Shown here piece by piece: positions 9,617-18,019 of a DNA stretch of 47,960 nt (positions are counted from its first letter, which is position 1; every line of letters begins with the position of its first letter). Both the position numbers and the translations under genes were made by a program. The notes below the pieces were generated by a model, which saw only the letters and a program-made list of their open reading frames with translations, was not told where the DNA came from and made no database searches. The DNA comes from Burkholderiales bacterium. GTDB lineage: Bacteria; Pseudomonadota; Gammaproteobacteria; Burkholderiales; Casimicrobiaceae. The stretch lies in assembly GCA_025354165.1 (NCBI GenBank), contig JANXNI010000082.1, positions 1 to 47,960 of the forward strand, in the 5' to 3' direction.

Positions 9617-10216
9617 ATGCCTGCCTCACCGACCCTTCTCGTTCAGCGCGCCGCCGCCGGTGATTCCGAAGCGATGCGCTCGCTTTTTTCGACGCTCTAC
9701 CCTGACATCAAGCGCCTGGCGCGCAGTCGACTGGCGCAGGCTGGCGGCATCACAGGGCTTAACGCGACGGCCTTGGTGCATGAAGGCTTCATGCGCATGG
9801 CCGAGCGCGAGGGTTTGCAGGGGCAAACGCGGCTGCAATTTTTCGCCTACATCGGCAAAGTATTGCGTTCGGTGGTGATCGATTACGTGCGTGAGCGCGA
9901 CGCCGAAAAACGCGGCGGCGGCATGACCTTGATGACGATGTCGGCAGCCGACGCAACGCCCGCGCCGTGGATGGACGTGACCGATATGGTGGCGCTCGAT
10001 CAGGCGCTCGATCATCTGCAAAAGCTGGATTTGCGCCTGTATCAGGTGATCGAATTGCATGTGTTTTCCGGTATGTCGCTGCAGGAAGTCGCCGACGAGC
10101 TGAGCGTGACGCTGCGCACCGTCAATCGCGATTTGCTCAAAGCGCGGGCCCTGCTGGCAAACGCCCTGGGCACGCCCACGCCCGATTCTGATTCTGATTC
10201 TGATTCTGCGAATTGA
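9617..10216 (+). CDS. ECF-type RNA polymerase sigma factor, copy 1 (kinase-linked)
   Basis: Sigma factor of 199 aa in the family usually described as sigma-70 ECF-like and linked to Hanks kinases (ECF43-like; PF07638 type). Region 2 runs over residues 20-95 with FAYIGKVLRSVVIDYVRERDAEKRGGG in several pieces, and region 4 (about 130-190) holds the HTH LQEVADELSVTLRTVNRDL. The region-2.2 acidic motif is replaced by N49-A50-T51-A52 followed by LVHEGF. The ATG at 9617 is preferred to the upstream TTG at 9602. The C-terminus ends in an Asp-Ser repeat, (DS)4, encoded by a GATTCT repeat. It is followed 56 bp later by its probable partner kinase. Target and phosphorylation are inferred. Confidence 0.9.
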   Translation: MPASPTLLVQRAAAGDSEAMRSLFSTLYPDIKRLARSRLAQAGGITGLNATALVHEGFMRMAEREGLQGQTRLQFFAYIGKVLRSVVIDYVRERDAEKRGGGMTLMTMSAADATPAPWMDVTDMVALDQALDHLQKLDLRLYQVIELHVFSGMSLQEVADELSVTLRTVNRDLLKARALLANALGTPTPDSDSDSDSAN

Positions 10217-10230
10217 TGGTGGCATTGCTT

Positions 10231-10256
10231 AGGGTGTGCTCCAGAATGCACACCCT
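10231..10256 (+). promoter_or_regulatory. Hairpin between sigma-1 and kinase-1
   Basis: A perfect 9-bp stem, AGGGTGTGC and GCACACCCT, with an 8-nt loop lies in the 56-bp gap, ending 16 bp before the kinase ATG. No T-run follows, so it is not a classical terminator. It may be an attenuator or processing site that lowers kinase relative to sigma expression, which is inference. Confidence 0.45.
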
Positions 10257-10272
10257 GTGGCACTGATTCGAA

Positions 10273-11907
10273 ATGAGCGATCCTCTTAATCTCCAGACCA
10301 TTCCGCAGCAAACCTGGCAGCGCGTCTCCGATTTATTTGACGAAGTGATTGAGCTGGCCGAAGGCGATCGCATCACCTTCATCCGAAAGCTCTGGGGCAC
10401 CGAGCCACTCGTGGCCAGTGAGCTGGCAGCGCTCCTCGTTGCAGCTGCAAAAGTAGAGAAATCGCCGAAGCTGGCACAAGCTCCGTTTGATTCAGTGTTG
10501 AGCGATGCGTTGGCCAAACAAAACGCCGCCAACGCAGCCTACAAACCGGGCCAAAAATTCGGCCCGTGGACGCTCGAAGAATGCATCGGCCAGGGCGGCA
10601 TGGGCGAGGTCTGGCGCGTGAAGCGAAGCGACGGGCTGTACAAGGCTTCAGCCGCGCTGAAAATCGTTCGCAGCGATCTCTCCAACGAAAAACTGGGTGC
10701 CCGTTTTCGTCGTGAACGCGTCGTGTTGGCGCGGCTCAATCATCCAAACATTGCCCGGTTGCTCGACGCCGGTATCGAGCAAAACCAGCCCTTCATCGTG
10801 CTGGAACTGGTCAAGGGCATGCCCATGCTCGACTACGTCACGCTGCACACAAAAACGCTGGCGGATCGATTGCGTTTGATCCGTGACATCGCACTGGCCG
10901 TGGAGCATGCGCATAGCCAACTGGTGTTGCATCGTGATCTGAAACCATCGAATGTTTTGGTGACGGCCGACGGCCAGATCAAGCTTCTCGATTTCGGTAT
11001 CGCCGGGGTGCTCGACAGCAGCAGCGAAGAGCCGATGACCAAGCTCACGCAGCTCACCGGTCGCGGCCTCACGCTGGAATACGCCTCGCCCGAGCAAATC
11101 ACTGGCGAGGCAACGGTGGCCGCGAGCGATGTCTATTCGCTGGGCGTGCTGCTGTTTCATCTGTGCACCGGCAACCGTCCGTTCGCAGGCAGCAGCACAC
11201 GCGCCGCGCTCGAATACGCGATGGTCAACTCGGATCCCCCGCGCCCATCGGCGAGCATCGCCACGCAAAACGCCGACCCGAACAACCCGGCGCTCGCTGA
11301 TCAAATCAATCCACCGGTTGACGCTTATCGTTTGCGTGGTGACCTCGACGCCATCATCAGCCGCGCGATGCGTCTGGTGCCCGCCGAACGCTACCCGACC
11401 GCAGCAGCGCTCGCCGCAGATCTCGACGCATGGATGACCGGGCGGCCCACGTCGATGCATGCCGGTGACCGCACGTATGCATCGCGCTTGTGGTTCAAGC
11501 GGCACTGGAAAATCGTCAGCGCAATCGCCGCATCGGTCGTGCTCGTCATCGCCGCGCTGGGCGTCAGCCTGTGGCAACGCAGCGTCGCCATCGGCGCGAC
11601 GGAGGCGACTGCGCGCCACCTTGACGGCGTGATGGCGCAGTTGCCCGCGCTGGGCACCATTGACAGCGAGGCAACGGTTGAAGCCAAGCGTCAATACGCC
11701 GCGTTACTGCTACGCCTGAACCGCCCCATAGACGCTTTGACGGTCGTCGATGAGGCGCTGTCCCTTGTAGCGGCCAAATACGGCAAGACGAGTCCGATTT
11801 ACGGCAAACTTTTGCTCGGGCGCAGCGCGGCACTGGATGCGCTGGGTCGCACCGACGAAGCCCGCACGGCGCAACGCGAGGCGGCGCGGATTGTTGAGTC
11901 CAAGTGA
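10273..11907 (+). CDS. Transmembrane Hanks-type Ser/Thr protein kinase, copy 1
   Basis: Kinase of 544 aa. Residues 1-95 form an N-terminal helical region, then the kinase domain: glycine loop GQGGMGEV (106-113), catalytic Lys130, HRDLKPSN (220-227), DFG (240-242), and SPE in place of APE (272-274), so all catalytic residues are present. One membrane segment lies at about 413-434 (IVSAIAASVVLVIAALGVSL). The C-terminal 110 residues look like one or two TPR units and would lie in the periplasm. It is closely similar to the second kinase (15038-17962), but its C-terminal sensor region is far shorter. The position after sigma-1 suggests that it phosphorylates that sigma factor. Confidence 0.92.
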   Translation: MSDPLNLQTIPQQTWQRVSDLFDEVIELAEGDRITFIRKLWGTEPLVASELAALLVAAAKVEKSPKLAQAPFDSVLSDALAKQNAANAAYKPGQKFGPWTLEECIGQGGMGEVWRVKRSDGLYKASAALKIVRSDLSNEKLGARFRRERVVLARLNHPNIARLLDAGIEQNQPFIVLELVKGMPMLDYVTLHTKTLADRLRLIRDIALAVEHAHSQLVLHRDLKPSNVLVTADGQIKLLDFGIAGVLDSSSEEPMTKLTQLTGRGLTLEYASPEQITGEATVAASDVYSLGVLLFHLCTGNRPFAGSSTRAALEYAMVNSDPPRPSASIATQNADPNNPALADQINPPVDAYRLRGDLDAIISRAMRLVPAERYPTAAALAADLDAWMTGRPTSMHAGDRTYASRLWFKRHWKIVSAIAASVVLVIAALGVSLWQRSVAIGATEATARHLDGVMAQLPALGTIDSEATVEAKRQYAALLLRLNRPIDALTVVDEALSLVAAKYGKTSPIYGKLLLGRSAALDALGRTDEARTAQREAARIVESK

Positions 11908-11922
11908 CAACTGTTTTGCAAG

Positions 11923-12037
11923 CAGCTTTTAACTGAAACGGCGTGTGATCCGGGGCTGACGCTATTTTTTACAGAAAGTCGATAATGCGTATTATCAGCC
12001 GCTTGCCCTCATGCTGCGGTGATTTTGGCGAAAAGTC
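11923..12037. repeat. Dispersed palindromic repeat, copy C
   Basis: Starts CAGCTTTTAACTG and ends GGCGAAAAGTCG, with the core AAAGTCGATAAT at about 11975-11986 and a central stem GATAAT/ATTATC (11981-11986, 11991-11996) around a GCGT loop. The left arm CGGGGCTGA and the right arm ATGCTGCGGTGATTTT match copy B. It begins 16 bp after the kinase-1 stop and ends 46 bp before the sigma-2 ATG, the same arrangement as copy B and sigma-1. Confidence 0.7.
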
Positions 12038-12083
12038 GTTCGCATTTCGCAACTCCCGAGGAACCGTTGCAGAATGACGCTTG

Positions 12084-12704
12084 ATGCGCTCTGATTCCAC
12101 CTCACCTTTGCCACCCTCGCCGCGCCAGCAATCGTCTACGCCAACGCCCACCGTCCTCGTGCAACGCGCTGCCGACGGTGATGCCGGCGCGATGCGAGCG
12201 TTGTTCACCGAGCTGTATCCCGACATCAAACGCCTCGCGCGCTCAAAACTTGCGCACGCTGGCGGCGTCACCGGGCTCAACGCCACAGCGCTCGTGCATG
12301 AGGGTTTCATGCGGATGGCGGAGCGCGAAGGTTTGCAGGGTTCGACGCGGTTGCAGTTTTTCGCGTACGTTGGCAAGGTGTTGCGCTCCATCGTCATCGA
12401 CTTCATTCGCGAACGCGACGCGGATAAACGCGGCGGCGGCGTCAAACTGCTCACCATGTCAAACGCGGACGCTTCGCCTGCCGTATGGATGGAAAGCGCC
12501 GATCTGATTGATCTGGATCGCGCGCTGGACGAGCTCAAATCCTTCGACGAACGGCTCTATCAAATCGTCGAAATGCATGCGTTCTCCGGGCTCTCCTGCA
12601 CTGAAGTCGGCATCGAGCTGGGCGTCACGGAGCGCACCATCAATCGCGACCTCGCGAAGGCACGCGCCCTGCTCGCGCAGGCGCTCGGCACTGCGGCTGC
12701 CTGA
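12084..12704 (+). CDS. ECF-type RNA polymerase sigma factor, copy 2
   Basis: A 206-aa paralogue of the sigma factor at 9617, nearly identical in motifs: VLVQRAADGD, LYPDIKRLARSKLAHAGG, then N66-A67-T68-A69 in place of the acidic region-2.2 motif, and the region-4 HTH CTEVGIELGVTERTINRDL. It has an extra Ser/Pro/Thr-rich N-terminus of about 17 residues. The ATG at 12084 is used; a TTG immediately before it is an alternative. Unlike copy 1 it is not followed directly by a kinase but by the S74 surface-protein gene. Its regulator could be either nearby kinase. Confidence 0.9.
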   Translation: MRSDSTSPLPPSPRQQSSTPTPTVLVQRAADGDAGAMRALFTELYPDIKRLARSKLAHAGGVTGLNATALVHEGFMRMAEREGLQGSTRLQFFAYVGKVLRSIVIDFIRERDADKRGGGVKLLTMSNADASPAVWMESADLIDLDRALDELKSFDERLYQIVEMHAFSGLSCTEVGIELGVTERTINRDLAKARALLAQALGTAAA

Positions 12705-12770
12705 ACGCCGAGTTAAAAAAACCGAATTTCTGCACACTGCGCTTGCCGCAGCCCGCGTCTGCCGCTCGAA

Positions 12771-12803
12771 ATGTCGGACTTTTCTCCGCGTTGCGTCTAT
12801 CGC
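12771..12803 (+). promoter_or_regulatory. ECF-type promoter P1 (surface-protein gene)
   Basis: ATGTCGG (12771-12777) is followed by 13 nt and then TTGCGTCTATCGC (12791-12803). The CGTC element is typical of ECF -10 boxes. The same two blocks with identical spacing, plus a shared TTTTCT in the spacer, lie upstream of the OmpA-like gene at 18020. The distance to the ATG at 12849 leaves an untranslated leader of roughly 40 nt. Confidence 0.65.
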
Positions 12804-12848
12804 CGGACGAAAGACGAATTCGTCAACATTCAAGCGGAGGTGCGGTCT

Positions 12849-14792
12849 ATGTTTACTTTATTTCAGAGGTGCAAGGCGGTCACGGTGATTGCCTTGTCAG
12901 GCGTACTGGCGTGGTTGCCGATTTCAGCGAGCGCGCAAACGTGTCCGTTCGACGACGGCAACTCGTCGCTGGCGGTCGAAGGATTGGTGCTCACTCGCTA
13001 TGCGCTCGGGCTTACGGGTGCGCCGCTGGTGGCCAATTCCGGTATCAATGCAGTCGATGCGCCCACCGTAGAAGCTGCGATCAACTGCCACAGTTGCGGG
13101 CTCAACATTACCGGCAACCTGACCATGACCGTGGCCGACGCCACCATCATCAGTCGCAAGCTTGCAGGAATGACCGGCAGCGCGCTCACCAACGGCCTCG
13201 CGCTCGGCAGCGGAACGCGCAACACGTCCGCTGCGGTGCAGAGCTTTTTGCTGTCGGGATGCGGTGCGACCGGCGGCACAGTCACCGGCATCACGGCCGG
13301 AACCGGCCTCACGGGCGGCACCATCAGCGCCAGCGGGATCATCGCTGCCGACACTACGTATTTGCAACGACGCGTGAGCGCGTTTTGTTCAGTAGGACAG
13401 AGCATTCGCGCCATCGCTGCCGACGGGACCGTAACTTGCCAAACAGATTCGACGGGATCACCGTACGCTTTCGTGCTTTACGGAAACGCTTTTGGCACGG
13501 CGGGCGTGCTCGGCACCAGTGACGACCAGGACATGAAAGTCGTCGCCGGTGGCAGCAAGGTGAGCCTTGAGGTCGCGGGCGGCAATGGCCTGCGCGTATT
13601 TAAAACCACTAGCGTGCCGAGTTCACCCAACGTCGTCAACGGCTCAGTGAGCAACACCTCAACGAACATCAATTATGCGGGCGTGATGATTGGCGGAGGC
13701 GGCAGCTCAAACACTAACTGCTACGCGCCCGCAACAGCAACGAATAACCGACCGTGCGCCAATCGTACAAATTCCAACTACGCAACCATCAGTGGCGGAC
13801 TTGCGAATTCCGTTACGGGCAGCTCGGGCGGTTATGTTGGAGGCGGCGAATCAAATACCGCTGGGGGCGATTACGCCACCGTTAGCGGAGGAATTAGCAA
13901 CACGGCGCTCACACAAAGCGTGGTGGCAGGAGGCGTTTCCAACATCGCAAACGGCTTTGATAGCGCGGTGGGCGGTGGCGCAAACAACACCGCAGGCGGA
14001 AGCTACAGCGCTGTGCCCGGCGGAAATCTCAACGTCGCTGGCGGTGCCACGAGCCTGGCCGCAGGTAATCGCGCTAAGGCCACGCACGATGGCTCATTTG
14101 TCTGGGGCGATAGCGTCGCCGCAGACGTTACCACCACTGCCGACAACCAGTTCGTCATCCGCTCGACGGGTGGTGTCCACCTGAGCCCGCCAACGCGCCT
14201 GTATTTCGGGATGCAAACCCGGCAAATGATTAATCTGTGGGGAACCAGCGCCACCACGCCTGACGAATTCGGCATTGGTGTGCAGACGGCCGCTGCTTAT
14301 TTCCGCTCGAACAGTAATTTCTGCTGGTTCAAGGGTGGTACGCACAGCGACACTTTTTGCACGCCAGGAGGCAGTGGTACTGTGCAGATGGCGTTGCGCG
14401 ACACGGCTGCTGCCATCACCGCAGTCGGGCACTTGTACGCTGCGTCGTTCAATATTGGAAGTGATCGCGCCGTGAAGACGGCGATTCAATCGATCAACCC
14501 ACGCAATGTGTTGAGCAAAGTGCTGGCGATGCCGATCACCAGCTGGGCCTACAAAACCGACCACAAAACTCGCCACATTGGCCCGATGGCGCAAGACTTT
14601 CACAAGGCGTTCGGCTTGGGCGGAAGCGAAAAGTCCATCGCCACAGTGGACGCCGACGGCGTAGCGCTAGCGGCGATTCAAGGGCTGCACCAAATCGTTA
14701 AAGACAAACAATCGAGGATCGAGGTGCTAGAGAAACTGAACGCGACCATGCATAAAAAACTGGCAGCCATTGAAAAGCGTTTGGGAATGTGA
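12849..14792 (+). CDS. Secreted YadA-head-like surface protein with S74 self-cleaving chaperone domain
   Basis: Predicted exported protein of 647 aa. The signal peptide covers residues 1-29 (ends SASA, then QTC). Next come two dockerin-like or degenerate EF-hand segments (DGNSSLAVEGLVLTRYALG and TVADATIISRKLAGMTG). A glycine-rich region at about 280-420 has 14-residue repeats of the YadA head type (GGDYATVSGG, GGGANNTAGGSYSAVPGG). The C-terminus is an intramolecular chaperone (peptidase S74) with S538-D-R-A-V-K543, matching the Ser-Lys dyad spacing of endosialidase, then a coiled coil. The start at 12849 has a GGAGG ribosome site; a reading from 12771 would begin on the promoter. It is expected to trimerise and self-cleave; the surface role is unknown. 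Confidence 0.85.
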   Translation: MFTLFQRCKAVTVIALSGVLAWLPISASAQTCPFDDGNSSLAVEGLVLTRYALGLTGAPLVANSGINAVDAPTVEAAINCHSCGLNITGNLTMTVADATIISRKLAGMTGSALTNGLALGSGTRNTSAAVQSFLLSGCGATGGTVTGITAGTGLTGGTISASGIIAADTTYLQRRVSAFCSVGQSIRAIAADGTVTCQTDSTGSPYAFVLYGNAFGTAGVLGTSDDQDMKVVAGGSKVSLEVAGGNGLRVFKTTSVPSSPNVVNGSVSNTSTNINYAGVMIGGGGSSNTNCYAPATATNNRPCANRTNSNYATISGGLANSVTGSSGGYVGGGESNTAGGDYATVSGGISNTALTQSVVAGGVSNIANGFDSAVGGGANNTAGGSYSAVPGGNLNVAGGATSLAAGNRAKATHDGSFVWGDSVAADVTTTADNQFVIRSTGGVHLSPPTRLYFGMQTRQMINLWGTSATTPDEFGIGVQTAAAYFRSNSNFCWFKGGTHSDTFCTPGGSGTVQMALRDTAAAITAVGHLYAASFNIGSDRAVKTAIQSINPRNVLSKVLAMPITSWAYKTDHKTRHIGPMAQDFHKAFGLGGSEKSIATVDADGVALAAIQGLHQIVKDKQSRIEVLEKLNATMHKKLAAIEKRLGM

Positions 14793-14807
14793 GTTGCGAT
14801 TTTGAAT

Positions 14808-14832
14808 GCCCGTTGCACATGGCCTGACGGGC
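14808..14832 (+). terminator. Weak stem-loop after the S74 gene
   Basis: GCCCGT and ACGGGC form a 6-bp stem around a 13-nt loop, 16 bp after the stop codon. No T-run follows, so terminator function is uncertain. Confidence 0.25.
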
Positions 14833-14885
14833 GAATAATCATAAAAGCTTTACTCTTTCCCGCGCGCGCCTTGATCCAATGCAGA

Positions 14886-15041
14886 ATGTTGGAAAGAGAG
14901 GCCATTTTGCAGTCATCATTGGTGCCGACAGTTCCCGTGCAGTGCGCCGCCAGCGGAGATACTGTGGCAAAGCGCGACTTGTTTACCAGGACATATCGCG
15001 ACATCAAGCAACTTGCATTCTTATCGTCTAACACTCGATGA
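14886..15041 (+). pseudogene. Truncated ECF sigma factor remnant (copy 3) fused to kinase start
   Basis: A 51-codon frame whose residues LVPTVPVQCAASGD and DLFTRTYRDIKQLAF align with the N-terminus of both intact sigmas (TLLVQRAAAGD, SLFSTLYPDIKRLAR). The similarity stops just before region 2.2; everything after, including all of region 4, is missing. The stop overlaps the start of the second kinase as ATGA. It cannot work as a sigma factor, but the frame is open and may persist as a leader that couples translation to the kinase. The upstream sequence TGCAGAATG is shared with sigma-2. Confidence 0.75.
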
Positions 15042-17962
15042 GCACGCCTTTCAACGTTCGCAGCGAAGCCTGGCCCCGCGTATCTGCGCTCCTGGATCTT
15101 GCCTATGACATGGACGAAGCGGAGCGCGCACATTTGCTGGCGACAGTCATCGCCGACGACGCAGACTTGGGCGCGGAGTTGGCACGCCTGCTGCCCGCCA
15201 TTGCGGCTGCACAAACGAATATAAGCAGCGCCGACGCAGCACCGTTCACGGCCCTGTTGAGCGAAGCGCTCGCGCAAGCTGCGCAAACCGAAAGCCCAAA
15301 CAGCGCGGGCACACTGTTCGGCGCATGGACGCTCGCCGAAAAGATTGGCATGGGCGGGATGGGCGAGGTCTGGCGAGCGCAGCGCAGCGACGGCTTGTTT
15401 AACGGAGCCGCCGCGATCAAACTATTGCGCAGCGACTTGCCCGCCGACAAACTCGCAGCCCGATTTGCTCGCGAGCGCGCCGTGCTGGCGCGCCTCAATC
15501 ATCCGAATATTGCACGCTTGCTGGATGCAGGCATCGCCAACGAACAGGCCTTCATCGTCCTGGAGTTGGTGAAGGGCGAACCCCTGCTCGCGTTCGCTGC
15601 CACGCGCGCGCCCAGCCTCGCGAGCCGCGTGCGGCTGATCCGCGACATCGCGCACGCGGTTGAGCATGCGCACAGCCAGCTCGTGCTGCATCGTGATCTA
15701 AAACCCTCGAATGTTTTGGTCGCAGGCGACGGCACAGTGAAGCTGCTCGACTTTGGCATCGCGGCCGCACTTGATGAGGCGACCAGCGCCGACACGACGC
15801 CAAATCTCACCCAATTAACCGGGCGCGGTCTCACGCTCGAATACGCCGCACCGGAGCAAATTCTCGGCGAGCCGACCGTCACCGCGAGCGACGTGTATTC
15901 ACTGGGCGCAATGCTGTTTCATCTCGCTACCGGACAGCGCCCGTTCGCAGCGAAGGCCAATCGCGCTGCGCTTGAATATTCCGTAGTGCATGACGAAGCG
16001 CCTCGCGCTTGGACTTCCGTGGTGCGCCGATACGACGCGACAACGAAAGCTGACGAAATCACGCCGCCGTCGGACGTCAAAGCGCTCAACGGTGATCTCG
16101 ACGCCATCATCGCAAAGAGCTTGCGAAAACTGCCGACAGAACGCTACGCGACTGCCACTGCTTTCGCCAACGATCTCGATGCGTGGCTCACGAAATCGCC
16201 AATCTCAATTCGAGCGGATGATCGCAGCTATCGCACGCGGCTTTGGTTGTGTCGCAATTGGCGGTTGGCAGCATTGGGTGGCGTTGCAGTCGCGGCCATC
16301 ACTTTGGGGCTCGGTGTCAGTCTGTGGCAGCGAAACGTTGCCGTCAACGAAGCGGCACGGGCGACCGACGAAGCCAGCCGCGCCAGCAAAGTGGCCGACT
16401 ATCTGGGAGAGCTAATTCAGAGCGCCAGCCCCGACAATCACGGCGGAAATTGGCCAACCGTCATCGCACTTCTGGAGCAATCCGAAAAGGATATTGACGA
16501 AAAATTCAGGGACGACCCGAAGACAAAATCGCTGTTGTTGGAGCGAATGGCCGACACCAATAATGCGCTCAACCGCAATATGGTGGCCCTTGCCCAGTAC
16601 GAAGCACTGCTGTCAACCTTGGAAAAATCCGGGGAGACGGGCACTGCGCGCGCAATCGAGGTGCGCTCGAACTATGCCTCGATGTTGGGGCGCGTTGGAC
16701 GCCACGAAGACGCGCTCAAGCAGAATGAAATGCTGAAGGAAACAATCGCGGCGCTGTATGGCATGCAGAGCGAACAATACGGAAACGTGCTGTTGAATAT
16801 CGCAACCGGTGCGGCGAGTGTCGGTCGCCACGATGAAGCCCGCGCGTTGCAGAAAGAAGGCGCGGCGATTCTCACAAAGGTGTTTCCGAATGACCTGAAA
16901 AAGCGTGTAAATATCGCGAACGACGTAGCGGTGGGTTTCACCCGACGCGCGATGTGGCGTGAGGCCGAAGCTGCGCTCGCTGCAGTAGAGACCGACTTTC
17001 CAGCATTTGCCGCCTTGGGCAACGTCTCTACGCGAGATGCGCTGGTGCAACGAAACAATCTGGAAAGTATTCGCATCCGCCTTGGCAAATTTGACGCTGT
17101 TGATGCGCGTTTGCAGGCCAATTCGGTGGCGGCCACTGCACTGTTGGGGGTCGACAATCAGATTGCCTACGCCAGCGAGGATTTGCGCGCAACGCTCGCT
17201 GCGTCAGAGGGTCGATTCGCCGACAACTACGCGCTGACGCAGATCAGAATCGAATCCATTCGACGGCAGAAAGGCTTCAATCCCGCTGATCGAATCGTGG
17301 AGGAGCTGATACTAATTCGCGACGCATCGATCCATGATCGGATCAACGCGGGCAACATAGTTGCCCGGACGAAAGCCGTCGAAAGCCGTGCACTGTTGCA
17401 AAAACTCGTATCGGCCATTGCGATAGAAATTCCACAGCCGGGCCTGAGCCGGAGCTACGCTTATCGAACGGCCATTGACACTGCTGTTACCACGCAGCAA
17501 TTAAATATTGCGCGGGAAGCACTGCGCCTGGCACGTGAAAACACACGACTGGCTGGGATAACGAATCCAGAGCGTCTGGCTCAACTGGATCGTGCCGAAG
17601 CCGCGATCATGTTCGCTGATGGCGACGGACGGCGTGCCGTAACCTTGCTTCAGTCACGATTTGATTTGTACGAAAGAGTGGGTGAAGGCGACACGCCGCG
17701 CCGCGCGACTCTTTGGGTTCAGCGAGCGCTCTATGAATGCAGCTTTGATACGGATGCCGCAATGAAGTCGGCAACGCAAGCTCGCGATATTTTTAGTCGC
17801 ACGGGCGGTACTCCTCTGCAGTTTGTAGCGTTGTTGACGTACATCGATGCCCGAGTCAGTGGCGACAAGGCCCGCATCAAAGCTGCGGAAGAAGCCGTCG
17901 ACACCGCTTATCTACGCCAACGTAAAAGCGTCTGGTCACCGCCTCATTTGCCGAGCGTCTGA
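15038..17962 (+). CDS. Transmembrane Hanks-type Ser/Thr kinase with long TPR sensor region, copy 2
   Basis: Kinase of 974 aa. The order is an N-terminal helical region (1-90), a kinase domain with glycine loop GMGGMGEV (104-111), Lys128, HRDLKPSN (from 218), DFG (238-240) and APE (271-273), a membrane segment at about 406-431, and about 540 residues of TPR-like helical repeats (for example ALGRVGRHEDAL-type units near 550 and SVGRHDEARALQKEG near 600). It resembles kinase-1 through the kinase domain and membrane segment (shared ARLNHPNIARLLDAGI), so the two arose by duplication. The start overlaps the sigma remnant. The large extracytoplasmic part is the likely sensor. Confidence 0.92.
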   Translation: MSTPFNVRSEAWPRVSALLDLAYDMDEAERAHLLATVIADDADLGAELARLLPAIAAAQTNISSADAAPFTALLSEALAQAAQTESPNSAGTLFGAWTLAEKIGMGGMGEVWRAQRSDGLFNGAAAIKLLRSDLPADKLAARFARERAVLARLNHPNIARLLDAGIANEQAFIVLELVKGEPLLAFAATRAPSLASRVRLIRDIAHAVEHAHSQLVLHRDLKPSNVLVAGDGTVKLLDFGIAAALDEATSADTTPNLTQLTGRGLTLEYAAPEQILGEPTVTASDVYSLGAMLFHLATGQRPFAAKANRAALEYSVVHDEAPRAWTSVVRRYDATTKADEITPPSDVKALNGDLDAIIAKSLRKLPTERYATATAFANDLDAWLTKSPISIRADDRSYRTRLWLCRNWRLAALGGVAVAAITLGLGVSLWQRNVAVNEAARATDEASRASKVADYLGELIQSASPDNHGGNWPTVIALLEQSEKDIDEKFRDDPKTKSLLLERMADTNNALNRNMVALAQYEALLSTLEKSGETGTARAIEVRSNYASMLGRVGRHEDALKQNEMLKETIAALYGMQSEQYGNVLLNIATGAASVGRHDEARALQKEGAAILTKVFPNDLKKRVNIANDVAVGFTRRAMWREAEAALAAVETDFPAFAALGNVSTRDALVQRNNLESIRIRLGKFDAVDARLQANSVAATALLGVDNQIAYASEDLRATLAASEGRFADNYALTQIRIESIRRQKGFNPADRIVEELILIRDASIHDRINAGNIVARTKAVESRALLQKLVSAIAIEIPQPGLSRSYAYRTAIDTAVTTQQLNIAREALRLARENTRLAGITNPERLAQLDRAEAAIMFADGDGRRAVTLLQSRFDLYERVGEGDTPRRATLWVQRALYECSFDTDAAMKSATQARDIFSRTGGTPLQFVALLTYIDARVSGDKARIKAAEEAVDTAYLRQRKSVWSPPHLPSV

Positions 17963-18019
17963 AGTCGGCGAACGTCCGAAACATTGTGTGGCACTGTGCG
18001 TGCTACAGACGATTAGCGA

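Noticed and set aside
10648-11694. Minus-strand open frame of 348 codons
   Set aside because: Lies opposite the kinase-1 catalytic domain; no recognisable domain.
9457-12037. Composite transposon bounded by copies B and C
   Set aside because: The copies are imperfect, no transposase lies between them and no target duplication was seen; simple tandem duplication explains the order.
12771-12848. Upstream start for the S74 surface protein
   Set aside because: The extension is polar and precedes the signal peptide, its ATG lies in the ECF-like promoter, and 12849 has a good ribosome site.
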